Source of the DNA: Candidatus Thorarchaeota archaeon | GTDB lineage: Archaea; Asgardarchaeota; Thorarchaeia; Thorarchaeales; Thorarchaeaceae | DNA length: 64,000 bases | Assembly: GCA_029855935.1 (NCBI GenBank) | Contig: JAGSHN010000005.1 | Span: 142,396 to 206,395, forward strand | Reading direction: 5' to 3' | Part shown: in pieces, positions 18,021 through 26,972 of the stretch | Position numbering within the stretch: the first letter of the stretch is position 1 | How the letters are laid out: every line of letters begins with the position of its first letter | Position numbers and translations under genes: made by a program | Notes under the pieces: generated by a model | The model's input: only the letters and a program-made list of their open reading frames with translations | Database searches by the model: none | What the model was told of the DNA's origin: nothing

Positions 18021-19784
18021 TTGCTCACGCTAGAGGAAACAATTCAATTGATTCTCAAGAACAGGACGGACTTGGATCGCAAGGCAGTCATGGAGATGAT
18101 AGAACAGAAGCGCCAACAGATGGGGCCCGAGTTAGTGAACGAGGAGTCTGCCGCAATGATTGTGGCGCGCGACTTGGGTATCGACCTCCACCAGATAACA
18201 GCGAGACCGCGCATGAAGATTGAGGACATCACGGAGGGGAGCAGAAGTGTCACTCTTACTGCGAAGGTGGTTGGAGTGGACACCGTGAGGGAGTTCTCCA
18301 GGAGTGGAGGAGGGACTGGCAGGGTCGCAAGTATCACTGTGGCCGACGACACGGGAAGAATAAGGGTCGTTCTATGGGACGAAACGACAAGACTTGTTTC
18401 AGATGGCCTGGTGACCGTAGGATCGTGGGTCCAGATACGGAACGCCTATGTAAAACAGGGATTGAGGGGCGCACTTGAGCTGAACATCGGACGAATGGGA
18501 GGAATAAGGGCTCTTGAGGATTACGAGATTGAGGAACTCGACATCGAAGTCGCCGATGCTGAAACCGTCAAGCTGGGAGAACTCAGGGAGAATATGTACG
18601 ACGTCGTTGTGGTCTTCGCGGTTCAGAGAGTATTTGGGCTATCCACGTTCACTAGGAAGTCAGATGGCAGTGAGGGAAAGGTGCTCAGCCTGATTGGCGC
18701 GGATGAAACAGGATCCGCGCGCATAGTATTCTGGGACGATCAAGCGGAGCAGATGAGAGATGTCGAGGAGGGTGAGGTGATACGACTCTCGGGAGCATAC
18801 ACAAGAAAGGGCAGATACGGCGACATAGAGGTACATGCCGGAAGATCGTCGCGGATTGACAGAGGACTGGACCAGAAGATTGAGGCCGTTGAAACTCCAT
18901 CCGCGAAGTTCCAAGAGATGGGGCTACAGCCAATCAAGAGCCTCTCCATTGAGATGAGGGACGTGGATATCGAGGGTAAAGTGCTCAAGATATTCCCCGC
19001 GACCACCTTTCAGAGAGAAAATGGAGAGGGGCGGGTTCAAAATATTCTCGTCACAGATGGCACGGGCACTGTCAGAGTGACATTCTGGAATGACGATGTC
19101 GACAAAGTGAAAGACCTACATGAAGGCGACATCATAAGAATCAGACATGGCTATATCAAGGAGGGGTTCAGGGGAGGAGTGGACTTTCAGGTGGGTCGAA
19201 GAGCCGAGATTGAGATAAATCCAAGAGGGACTGGCCTTGAGAACCTGGATTTGAGTCAGGTCGATCTCGTTCCCACCACCTTGGGAAACCGAGTGCAGAT
19301 CGCAAAGATTGACGAGAGCATGGAGGGTAAGAGTGTGGAGATAAGCGGCCTAATAATGACCGTTTCGCGGAGGAGCCCAATCTACGCAGCCTGTCCCAAC
19401 TGTAAGAAGAAGGTTGAGGAGGATGCACAGGGATACACCTGTCCAGTCTGTGGCCCAGTTCCTCAGCCAGAGTACCGTATGCTGTACAAGGTGACAATAG
19501 ACGACGGGACCAGTTCAATTCCGGTGACGCTCTTCGGACAGACTGCCGAGGAGTTGTTGGGCATGACTGCAGCAGAGGCGCATGAACTCATCACGAGGAG
19601 TGGGAAGGAGAGCGAGCCATTCGACAGGAACTCCCATCGAATGCTTGGAGTGCGCGTAGCAGTCAGAGGTAGAGTGACAAGGTTTCGAGACTCGTTGGAG
19701 ATCGCCGCCTCATCCCTAGCGTTTCCCGACATCATAAGAGAGATAGAGAGAGAACGAGAGAGGATTGGACAGCTCATGAGGTGA
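18021..19784 (+). CDS. Replication protein A-like single-stranded DNA-binding protein
   Basis: A 587-residue protein with a short helical N-terminal region and at least three OB folds in tandem, visible as repeated strands: VTLTAKVVGV...RVASITVADDTGRIRVVLWDE near 75-120, VFAVQRVFG...LIGADETGSARIVFWDD near 200-240, and IEGKVLKIF...LVTDGTGTVRVTFWND near 315-355. A zinc finger, CPNCKKK...CPVCG, near 457-480 lies in the last OB fold, as in RPA70-type proteins. The only plausible start is TTG 18021; a nearby upstream ATG is out of frame. It is divergent from polC, which fits shared use in replication. Confidence 0.88.
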   Translation: MLTLEETIQLILKNRTDLDRKAVMEMIEQKRQQMGPELVNEESAAMIVARDLGIDLHQITARPRMKIEDITEGSRSVTLTAKVVGVDTVREFSRSGGGTGRVASITVADDTGRIRVVLWDETTRLVSDGLVTVGSWVQIRNAYVKQGLRGALELNIGRMGGIRALEDYEIEELDIEVADAETVKLGELRENMYDVVVVFAVQRVFGLSTFTRKSDGSEGKVLSLIGADETGSARIVFWDDQAEQMRDVEEGEVIRLSGAYTRKGRYGDIEVHAGRSSRIDRGLDQKIEAVETPSAKFQEMGLQPIKSLSIEMRDVDIEGKVLKIFPATTFQRENGEGRVQNILVTDGTGTVRVTFWNDDVDKVKDLHEGDIIRIRHGYIKEGFRGGVDFQVGRRAEIEINPRGTGLENLDLSQVDLVPTTLGNRVQIAKIDESMEGKSVEISGLIMTVSRRSPIYAACPNCKKKVEEDAQGYTCPVCGPVPQPEYRMLYKVTIDDGTSSIPVTLFGQTAEELLGMTAAEAHELITRSGKESEPFDRNSHRMLGVRVAVRGRVTRFRDSLEIAASSLAFPDIIREIERERERIGQLMR

Positions 19785-19880
19785 CGGACTGGATTCTCCT
19801 GTCAGCCACGACGACCCCGAGCAGAGAACGACTGGTGATGGCGGGGACTACATAGTCGGAGTGTAAAGATATCTCTAGCA

Positions 19881-21122
19881 TCACCTACTGGCCTCGACTA
19901 GGGACTGCAGACCCTCCAGAAAGACATCAACATCGTGCTGGTTATTATAGAGGTAGAAGCTCGCACGCGCCGTGCCTACAGTCGGAGGTATTCCTTCTTG
20001 ATAGTGGAACGGGTGGGCACAATGAGCCCCCGACCTTACCATCACCGCAAACTCGTCATTGAGAAACGTTGCAACATCGTGGGCCGAGCCCACCGTGTCT
20101 ACTCCGAATGTCACGAGACCAGTACGCACGTCGACATCGGTGGAACCTAGGATGTGCACGTGATCCATCTCCTTCATGCTCTTCAGTGCTCTCGCCAGCA
20201 GTCTTCGTTCGTGCCTCTCAATCTCATGCATCCCTATTGACAAGAGGTAGTCGGCAGCGGCACCAGCACCAATCGCACCCGCATAGTTCTGGAGACCCGC
20301 CTCAAACTTCTCCGGAGGCGGGAGATACTCGGGGATTATCCGACCATTCTCATATCGGACGTCAGCCACTGTGTCGCCACCCGTGAGAAACATGTCCATT
20401 GACTTGAGATGCTCAATCTTCCCGTAGAGAAGGCCCATTCCACTCGGACCACACATCTTGTGAACAGACAGCGCTGAGAAGTCAACATCCAATGCCTGTA
20501 CGTCCAATGGATGGTGTGGGGCATACTGAGCATCATCTGAAACAACAATGGCGCCTCGGTCGTGAGCTATCTCCACAATCTCGCGCAAAGGTGCCACAGT
20601 GCCTGTGACATTTGAGGAGTGGACGACGGAAACGATCTTAGTCTTACTGTCAATCGCCTCTTTCCAACGCTCTATGTCAAAGGTGCCATCACTACGAGCG
20701 GGGACTATCTCAATCCCGAGGCCATCTCGCCGTGCTCGTTCTACGAAGGGTAAGGAACCACTGTGATGCTCCAAGGAAGTTGTCACAATCTTTGACCCCT
20801 GGGGCAGGGGGAATGAGCGAGCCACTATGTTGAGGGCTTCAGTGGCATTGCGAGTCCAGATACATTCATCCTCGCGTGTGGCATTGATGAAAGAGGCCAT
20901 CTTCCTTCGGGCCTCCGCATAGGCGGCGGAAACCTCTTTCCCCAATGTATGGATACTGCGTCCTCCGCAAGCGGGAAACCTCAGATAGTATTCGTTCATC
21001 GCATCTATGACCTGCTGTGGCTTGAGGGACATGCAGGCGCTATCCAAGTACACGATTGGCCTGCCGTTGATCTTGCGTTTCAACGCAGGAAAATCGTCGC
21101 GTATCTGATTCCAATCGACCAT
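19881..21122 (-). CDS. sufS: Cysteine desulfurase, SufS type
   Basis: PLP enzyme that takes sulfur from cysteine for iron-sulfur cluster or thio-cofactor synthesis. The 413-residue protein shows VYLDSACMSLKP, ATEALN, SLEHHS, SDDAQYAPHH and the PLP lysine in LSVHKMCG near residue 220. The sulfur-accepting cysteine is in RSGAHCAHP near 368, the group II/SufS arrangement. ATG 21122 follows GAGGT by 8 nt; an adjacent GTG at 21128 abuts the upstream stop. It forms a two-gene unit with a small winged-helix protein. No SufBCD or SufU gene is nearby. Confidence 0.92.
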   Translation of the reverse strand: MVDWNQIRDDFPALKRKINGRPIVYLDSACMSLKPQQVIDAMNEYYLRFPACGGRSIHTLGKEVSAAYAEARRKMASFINATREDECIWTRNATEALNIVARSFPLPQGSKIVTTSLEHHSGSLPFVERARRDGLGIEIVPARSDGTFDIERWKEAIDSKTKIVSVVHSSNVTGTVAPLREIVEIAHDRGAIVVSDDAQYAPHHPLDVQALDVDFSALSVHKMCGPSGMGLLYGKIEHLKSMDMFLTGGDTVADVRYENGRIIPEYLPPPEKFEAGLQNYAGAIGAGAAADYLLSIGMHEIERHERRLLARALKSMKEMDHVHILGSTDVDVRTGLVTFGVDTVGSAHDVATFLNDEFAVMVRSGAHCAHPFHYQEGIPPTVGTARASFYLYNNQHDVDVFLEGLQSLVEASR

Positions 21123-21128
21123 GGTCAC

Positions 21129-21359
21129 TTACCTCACTATCGACCAGCGGTAGCCACCCTTGCCGAACCGCTTCGTTATCAGACCAAGTGATACCAGTTC
21201 ATTTGCCGCTGCAACAAAGGCGTCACCACCAGCACAGTCCGTACAGACCTCTGCAAATTCGGGACGCCGTGCCATCTCGAGAATCTCCGAGGTGGTGAGC
21301 GAACCGGCAGTTTCGAGAATCTTGAGTACACACTGGGCATTCCTAGACAGGTCGGACAT
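21129..21359 (-). CDS. Small winged-helix-like protein upstream of sufS
   Basis: A 76-residue protein: helices SRNAQCVLKILE and TTSEILEMAR, then a longer helix and a hairpin (LITKRFGKGGYRWSIVR), which looks like a winged helix. A CTDC pair sits in the middle and could bind metal. It ends 6 nt before the sufS ATG, so it may regulate or assist cysteine desulfurization; this is context only. The frame is open to 21422, which would be almost leaderless from the shared TATA element; ATG 21359 is chosen because the domain starts there. Confidence 0.6.
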   Translation of the reverse strand: MSDLSRNAQCVLKILETAGSLTTSEILEMARRPEFAEVCTDCAGGDAFVAAANELVSLGLITKRFGKGGYRWSIVR

Positions 21360-21436
21360 CTTGGAATGCCACGGGCCAAACAACAATATGAAGACTTCTG
21401 TCGAGCCAATGTCGATAGGCATTCTCGTTACCGAAC

Positions 21437-21450
21437 AAAATCCTTAAATG
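21437..21450. promoter_or_regulatory. Bidirectional TATA element between sufS unit and elf1
   Basis: AAAATCCTTAAATG sits between the divergent sufS unit and elf1. In the plus direction it reads as AATCC plus CTTAAAT, like other promoters here; the reverse strand gives CATTTAAGG. Predicted transcript starts are near 21472 (plus) and 21420 (minus). Confidence 0.5.
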
Positions 21451-21524
21451 AATGCCAGAGTGCGCAATAATGCTCCTTCTTGCAGGGCCCTCTGAACTTG
21501 TGGAAAATAGATAAGGTGAAGGAA

Positions 21525-21779
21525 TTGGGAAGACGACGACGACAAAAGGTCATTAGACGACCTCAGAAGAAGATCCCAGATGTGTATCCGTGCCCAGAGT
21601 GTGGTAACACAGCAATCAAGATTGAGCTGTACAAGGATAACAAGGTGGCACTCGTCAAGTGTGGCTCCTGTGGACTTGAAACGCTGATTGACGAGGTGAC
21701 CCCTCTGACTGAAGCAGTCGATGTGTATGGAACATTCATCGACAGGTACTATGAGGAGAGGCGACTCACGACCACATAG
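21525..21779 (+). CDS. elf1: Transcription elongation factor Elf1-like
   Basis: Archaeal counterpart of eukaryotic Elf1/ELOF1, a small factor that binds RNA polymerase during elongation. The 84-residue protein has a basic N-terminus (GRRRRQKVIRRPQKK), a four-cysteine zinc ribbon (CPECGN then CGSCGL) and the characteristic PLTEAVDVYGTFIDRYYE tail that matches ELOF1 PVDVYSDWID. TTG 21525 is the start: it lies behind GGTGA and gives the expected GRRRR N-terminus. The open frame further upstream is non-coding. Confidence 0.88.
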   Translation: MGRRRRQKVIRRPQKKIPDVYPCPECGNTAIKIELYKDNKVALVKCGSCGLETLIDEVTPLTEAVDVYGTFIDRYYEERRLTTT

Positions 21780-21861
21780 GCACAGGGCGCACAGATAGAG
21801 TAGCCCAACGAAGTTAGCAACCGTTATAAGAGGACAGCAATCTCGCAGGAAACGATCTCCA

Positions 21862-21978
21862 ATGCAGGCTGAAGTCACAACACAAATCTTGAGCATTATT
21901 CTGACGGCTCTAGGTATCATTGCCCTGCTACTGATTCTAGGATACTCCATCTACGGCGAGGAGGAGGCACAGGAGTAA
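21862..21978 (+). CDS. 38-residue single-pass membrane peptide
   Basis: ATG 21862 opens a 38-codon frame: a short polar N-terminus (MQAEVTTQ), one strongly hydrophobic segment of about 20 residues (ILSIILTALGIIALLLIL), then GYSIYGEEEAQE. A TTATAAG element near 21824 would start transcription about 12 nt before the ATG. Clean start, membrane segment and charged tail argue for a real microprotein, but I know no family. It lies between elf1 and the lhr unit. Confidence 0.5.
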   Translation: MQAEVTTQILSIILTALGIIALLLILGYSIYGEEEAQE

Positions 21979-22011
21979 TACAAGAGAAGAGTAGGTGGGG
22001 GCTCGCCATCC

Positions 22012-22257
22012 TTGTGGTCGGAGATCGCAAGTGTGGTCAATAGATCATTCGAGCAGGCGGCCGCGCATCTGGCGAACTTGGGACCAGTGAGAAACATTAT
22101 CGATGACCTACTCAAAGAGAGTCGGTCCATAGAGGGGTTTCTCGCTCGGCTGGAGGAATACGAGCGCACAGGCCAGGATGTAACAATCAGAACAGACATC
22201 CGCATCCTCATCAATGAGATAAGACACATAATGGCGCAGCGGAAGGCAACAAGATGA
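22012..22257 (+). CDS. Small helical protein coupled to lhr
   Basis: An 81-residue, mostly helical protein (FEQAAAHLANLG, IIDDLLKESRSIEGFLARLEEYE, IRILINEIRHIMAQRK) with no cysteine or catalytic motif. It begins at TTG 22012 behind a GGTGGGG tract, and its stop overlaps the lhr ATG (ATGA), so the two are translationally coupled. It may be an accessory factor for the helicase; I do not recognise the family. Confidence 0.6.
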   Translation: MWSEIASVVNRSFEQAAAHLANLGPVRNIIDDLLKESRSIEGFLARLEEYERTGQDVTIRTDIRILINEIRHIMAQRKATR

Positions 22258-25103
22258 CCTCGGCGTTTGGCCGCTTGAGTAGCGAGATTGTCGAGTACAT
22301 ATCGAGTGAGGGGATTAGTGAGCCGACGCCAATCCAAGAAACCGCAATTCCGCAGATTCTTGACTCAGACGACTGTTTCCTGCTCTCGGCACCTACTGGA
22401 ACTGGAAAGACCGAGGCCGCGCTACTGCCTCTGCTTCACAAGCTATCCGCGAGGATAGAGAAGGACGGAGGCATCTTTGGAATAGCGATACTCTACATAA
22501 CACCGCTCAAGGCCCTGAATAGAGATGTGTTCAAGAGAGTAAGGGGGCTCTGCGAACATCTAGGGGTCGGAATAGATGTCAGGCATGGAGACACGACCGC
22601 CTATGCCAGAAGAAAGCAAGCACTCTATCCTCCCAACCTGATGGTCACAACCCCCGAAACCCTTCAGGCAATCCTCCCGGGAAAACGAATGCGCTTTAAT
22701 CTGCGCAGTGTCACGGCGGTTGTAGTAGATGAGGTTCATGAGATTGCAGGGAGCAAGAGAGGGGTCCAGCTTGCTGTCGCACTGGAACGACTTGAGCATC
22801 TAGTAGGGCGGCCAGTGCAGCGGGTCGGACTCTCGGCGACTGTTGGAAATACGCGAGAGGTCGCCAGACTCGTGGGAGGTGTAGGAAGACCAGTCAAGAT
22901 GCTCTGGGCGGGATATGCCACCAGAGATCTGTCAATGAGAGTAGAGATGCCAGTTCCGACCGACAAACATCATCTGCTCGCCAAGCGATTGGCCTACCCT
23001 GCACACCCCATATCACGTCTCGATAGAATCAGGGAGCTAGTGGAGGGACACGAGAGCACGATAGTATTTGCGAATACACGGTCACTGGCCGAAACTATGG
23101 GGGCGAAACTAAGGCTTCTGGCGCCCTCACTGGAGTTCGAGGTCCATCATGGATCGCTCTCTAAGGATGCACGCCTTGCGGCAGAACACCGTCTAAGAGA
23201 GGGAGAGATAAGAGCGATTATTGCCACATCAAGCCTGGAACTGGGTATAGACATCGGCCAGGTCGATCTTGTGATTCAATATGGCAGCCCCCGAAACACA
23301 TCTAGGGCGGTTCAGCGGGTTGGAAGGGCAGGTCATAGAGTTGGAGGTAAGTCAGAGGGGGTGATCATTGCCACAGTCAACCTAGATGATGTCACGGAGT
23401 CGGGGGTGATACTCCGAAGAGCACGGGCGAACAGAATCGAGAGAACGCACGTGTTACGCAGGGCATGGGACGTATTGGCACACCAGGTGGCAGGCATTGT
23501 TCTAGAGCATAGAGCTATAGATGTCAGAACGATACTTCAGATTGTCAGAAAGGCGAGCCCCTTCAGAAACGTTTCAATGGCCGAACTGAATAGAATCATC
23601 GATTTCCTAGCCAAGCGAGGTATGCTGCGTCGAAACGAGTATGAGGTCAAGATGGGACCGCGCACCCGAGCGTACTACTATGAGGGGCTGAGCACAATTC
23701 CTGATGTCCAGCAAGTTATGGTTGTCGACAGCATCACACGATCCAGCATCGGAGTGCTGGACGAAGAATATGTGCGCGAGTATATTGACACAGGGTCGAC
23801 TTTCGTGATACGTGGACGCCCGTATGTTGTTGTTTCAGTCGACGACGAAGAGGTACTGTGTCAACCAATCGTTGGGACTGACCCCACCGCACCGCGTTGG
23901 ATTGGTGAGATGATACCTGTTCCATTCGAGGTCGCATGTGAGGTTGCGGACCTGTGGAATAAGGCTGCAGAGAGGAACGAGAGAGAAGTTCGCAGAGACA
24001 TCAAGAAGAGATACTGCCTAGAGGATGCTGCGGTGGGCTTTCTTCTGAGGGAGAGTAGGAGGGCCAGAGAGGAGCTGGGATGCCTGCCCTCAAAACGCAG
24101 GATTGTGATAGAACAGTTTCCGAGTGGTACTGTGATCCACGCCCCCCTTGGAACTCAAGGTAATGAAACTCTCGGGCTGATCGTGGCGGCAGTCCTTACA
24201 ACGCGGATTGGCTCTGAGATTTTGGTCGAACACGACCCCTACAGAATCCTCCTCGTATCGAGGGGCACCGTCGATGCGCAGGCCGTCAAGAGTATTCTTC
24301 GCACCTATGATCGAGAACAAATCAATGTGGTTCTTCGACTGGCACTCAAGAACACACAGACCTTTGCATCAAGATTCGTACAAGTGGCCCGGAGAATGGG
24401 GATAGTCAAGAGAAACGCAAGGCTGCGTGACATTCCGGTAGGGAGGCTGATCGAGAGCTACGTGGACAGTCCTGTGTTCGAGGAGGCTATGGAGGAAGTG
24501 TTGTCCGAAAAGATGGACCCTATGCTGATTGGAAACGTGATCGACCGTGTCCGAGAGGGTACTGTTGAGATTACTACGGTCAGAACCGAGAAACCCTCAA
24601 CTCTGGCAAGGCTGATAGTCGAGCACAAGACTCGATTCGAAATGATCACAGAGGTCACTGGCGAAGAGGATGTCCTGCGCCTCCTTGAGGAGCGACTGCT
24701 ATCAAGACGGATGAGATTGGTGTGTATGAGGGGGGACTGGGAGAGCATAAGAACGGTGTCCACCTTGGACGACACCGTCAGATGTACGAGATGTGGGTCG
24801 ACACTCGTTGCGGTGACCAACACCACAGACAAGGACTTGAAACAGCTGATTGCACGAGTGCAGAGGGGAGAGAGTCTCACTAGAAACGAGAGGAGAAGAT
24901 ACGAACGGGCCGCACTGTCATCTAGCTTGGTGGCAACATACGGCAAGGTTGCGGTAATGGTATTGGCTGGACGCGGAATAGGACCAGAAACAGCATCAAG
25001 GATTCTCAGGCCGGGAAATGTAGAGCACCGATTGACTCTTTTGAGGGCGGTGGCAAGAGCAGAGAGAGACTATGCACGAACCCATCAGTACTGGGCCAGA
25101 TGA
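22254..25103 (+). CDS. lhr: Lhr-family ATP-dependent helicase
   Basis: Large superfamily-2 helicase of the Lhr-core type, acting on DNA-RNA hybrids or DNA. The 949-residue protein has the Q motif (TPIQETAIP), Walker A APTGTGKT near residue 45, TPLKAL, TTPETLQ, DEVH near 158, LSATVGN (motif III), and in the second RecA domain ATSSLELGID and QRVGRAGHR (motifs V and VI). The winged-helix and Lhr C-terminal core follow; a CTRCGSTL pair near 845 could bind zinc. It overlaps a small upstream gene by 4 nt and engB downstream by 32 nt. A COG1407-type phosphoesterase, its common partner, is 2.3 kb away. Confidence 0.93.
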   Translation: MTSAFGRLSSEIVEYISSEGISEPTPIQETAIPQILDSDDCFLLSAPTGTGKTEAALLPLLHKLSARIEKDGGIFGIAILYITPLKALNRDVFKRVRGLCEHLGVGIDVRHGDTTAYARRKQALYPPNLMVTTPETLQAILPGKRMRFNLRSVTAVVVDEVHEIAGSKRGVQLAVALERLEHLVGRPVQRVGLSATVGNTREVARLVGGVGRPVKMLWAGYATRDLSMRVEMPVPTDKHHLLAKRLAYPAHPISRLDRIRELVEGHESTIVFANTRSLAETMGAKLRLLAPSLEFEVHHGSLSKDARLAAEHRLREGEIRAIIATSSLELGIDIGQVDLVIQYGSPRNTSRAVQRVGRAGHRVGGKSEGVIIATVNLDDVTESGVILRRARANRIERTHVLRRAWDVLAHQVAGIVLEHRAIDVRTILQIVRKASPFRNVSMAELNRIIDFLAKRGMLRRNEYEVKMGPRTRAYYYEGLSTIPDVQQVMVVDSITRSSIGVLDEEYVREYIDTGSTFVIRGRPYVVVSVDDEEVLCQPIVGTDPTAPRWIGEMIPVPFEVACEVADLWNKAAERNEREVRRDIKKRYCLEDAAVGFLLRESRRAREELGCLPSKRRIVIEQFPSGTVIHAPLGTQGNETLGLIVAAVLTTRIGSEILVEHDPYRILLVSRGTVDAQAVKSILRTYDREQINVVLRLALKNTQTFASRFVQVARRMGIVKRNARLRDIPVGRLIESYVDSPVFEEAMEEVLSEKMDPMLIGNVIDRVREGTVEITTVRTEKPSTLARLIVEHKTRFEMITEVTGEEDVLRLLEERLLSRRMRLVCMRGDWESIRTVSTLDDTVRCTRCGSTLVAVTNTTDKDLKQLIARVQRGESLTRNERRRYERAALSSSLVATYGKVAVMVLAGRGIGPETASRILRPGNVEHRLTLLRAVARAERDYARTHQYWAR

Positions 25104-25719
25104 CACGCGAGAACTAGTCGTCTTCGTAGGAAGAAGTAATGTCGGGAAGAGCAGTATCATCAGAGCCCTCACGGGGAAGCGGGTCCGTGTCGGAAAGCAT
25201 CCCGGCAGCACTCGCAAGTTCCTAGCTCTCGATATGGGGCCAGTCATCTTCATAGACATGCCCGGATTTGGGTATATGGCCAAGCAGAGCAGGACCAAGA
25301 TTGAGGAAACTAAGACAGCCATAGTCAGGTCTCTTGAGAAGCTTCAGGAGAGAATCGTATTGGGAGTTCTCATACTGGATGTTTCCCTATTCAGAGAAAT
25401 AGTAGAGAGATGGGAGCGGCGTGGAGAGATTCCAATAGATGTGGAGTTCTATGCGTTCCTCCACGAGGTGGCAAGACAGGTCATAGTTGTGGCCAACAAG
25501 ATCGATAAGGTGCGTAGACGCGATAGAGGGGACGTATTGAGTTACGTCGCTCAGCGTCTGACCGAGGCGATGCCAACAAAACAACTCAATCTTGTCGTGA
25601 CATCTGCGTCTAAGAAACACGGCATCTCAGAGCTGAGAGAGGCCATAGAGGCATGTCTTGATAGCGAGGGTGTTGGCATCCCGCGCTGGCCAGGGATTGA
25701 AGTTGATCAGAGCGACTAG
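25072..25719 (+). CDS. engB: EngB/YihA-type GTP-binding protein
   Basis: TRAFAC GTPase of the EngB group, in bacteria needed for large-subunit ribosome assembly. The 215-residue protein has G1 GRSNVGKSS, G2 TRKF, G3 DMPGFGYM, G4 NKID and a G5-like TSASKK in normal order and spacing. It starts 32 nt inside the lhr frame, so the two are read from one transcript. Its stop overlaps the convergent OST48-like gene by 4 nt. Confidence 0.9.
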   Translation: MHEPISTGPDDTRELVVFVGRSNVGKSSIIRALTGKRVRVGKHPGSTRKFLALDMGPVIFIDMPGFGYMAKQSRTKIEETKTAIVRSLEKLQERIVLGVLILDVSLFREIVERWERRGEIPIDVEFYAFLHEVARQVIVVANKIDKVRRRDRGDVLSYVAQRLTEAMPTKQLNLVVTSASKKHGISELREAIEACLDSEGVGIPRWPGIEVDQSD

Positions 25720-26819
25720 CGTCGTTTCCTCACAGAATAGTATATGACTCCGAGCATAAGAACGACCGACGATACTGTGAGCATAGGAGTGATCGCAGTC
25801 GGCGATTCGATGTGCTGCTCTGAGAGCCAGTTGAGGATGTTCATGAATAGGCGTGCATTGTCAGCAGTGTAGAACCACTTCATCTCCGAACGGGCGTCGG
25901 ACTCTGGAAGGTCAAGTGGTCGACCGGTGAACATTATGGTAGACCCCGATATGACAATACGACTACGACCATACTCGAATGCGGCAAGCCAAGGCGGGAA
26001 AGTACCGTTGATTGCCGAGTACGAATAGGGGCGCTCCTCAAACTCGGCCAGACTCATATTCGGAAACGAGATGTTAGCAAAAGAATACGGGCCCTTCCTG
26101 TACTGAGCAAAAGATGTGTCATAACCACGTGCAATCGCGCAGGAAACGTCAATGGGCTTGAGCGTAGCGGTCATCACGACCAGCTCATTGATGTCATTGA
26201 ATATTGGATGAGAGGTGTTCCAAGTGGTACTGTCCAACCGAATGACCTGAGGGCGCGTTTCATTGAGCGCATGCTCATAATCGAACATAGAGTCAGACCA
26301 GTATCTATCCTCCGTGGCATTGATGCTGAACCGCACACCAGACATGTTGAGAGCATCGAGAAGCCTGTTGACCGCGATATTGTCTCCTAGGTCCTGAAAC
26401 GGCTGTTCAGACCAGTATGTCGAGTTCTGATCGATTGCTGGATCTCCCATAATGAGCATGTCGCTCCCATTTTTGAGAAAGTCTGAGATGGCTCTAATCT
26501 CGGAGGGCTCGAATTCGCCGCTTCGGTCAGGATCCGCGATTATCAGAAGGTCGACATCGTTGAGGAGCGACTCATTGAGTGGGGAACCCTCGTGCACCTT
26601 GACGAGGTATCGCGTGGAGGCGTTCACCATATCGAGCATCAGCTTCAGACCGTTCTCTTCGTCGTCGGGAGCAAACTGTTGGAGATGGCTCGCGTCGTAC
26701 AGGACCACAATCGGATCCAACGTGGATTGGGCCCGAACGCCTAACGGGATGGACGACGCCATTGTCAGGGCAATAATGGCAATGGCAAGGAACTTTGACG
26801 ATCTACTGAGCCTCGACAT
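25716..26819 (-). CDS. Secreted single-pass protein with OST48/WBP1-like (GIFT) domain
   Basis: A 367-residue type I membrane protein: signal peptide at 1-30 (FLAIAIIALTMASSIPLGVRA), a 300-residue outer domain, one membrane segment near 340-361 and a basic tail, VRKRR. The outer domain shows alternating hydrophobic strands and helices as in GIFT-type domains of OST48/WBP1, IFT52 and GldG: IVVLYD, VDLLIIADP, ISDFLKNGSDMLIMGD and RIVISGSTIMF near the end. Eleven N-X-S/T sequons are present, so it should be heavily N-glycosylated. OST48-like is favoured because STT3- and OSTC-like genes share the window; a GldG-like role is also possible. The promoter is a CTTTAAAA box near 26871. Confidence 0.55.
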   Translation of the reverse strand: MSRLSRSSKFLAIAIIALTMASSIPLGVRAQSTLDPIVVLYDASHLQQFAPDDEENGLKLMLDMVNASTRYLVKVHEGSPLNESLLNDVDLLIIADPDRSGEFEPSEIRAISDFLKNGSDMLIMGDPAIDQNSTYWSEQPFQDLGDNIAVNRLLDALNMSGVRFSINATEDRYWSDSMFDYEHALNETRPQVIRLDSTTWNTSHPIFNDINELVVMTATLKPIDVSCAIARGYDTSFAQYRKGPYSFANISFPNMSLAEFEERPYSYSAINGTFPPWLAAFEYGRSRIVISGSTIMFTGRPLDLPESDARSEMKWFYTADNARLFMNILNWLSEQHIESPTAITPMLTVSSVVLMLGVIYYSVRKRR

Positions 26820-26972
26820 CTTGGGGTTTCCGACCTTCCTGCTCAGACTGCGACCACCAATCTGGCTTCGGTTTTAAAGATATTCCTCGGATTTTGGGAT
26901 GAAATGAACTCAACGAGAGGCAGCCTCTAGTGAGGCCGGACAGCAGGAGGGCCACTGGGGGCTGACAGAGGC

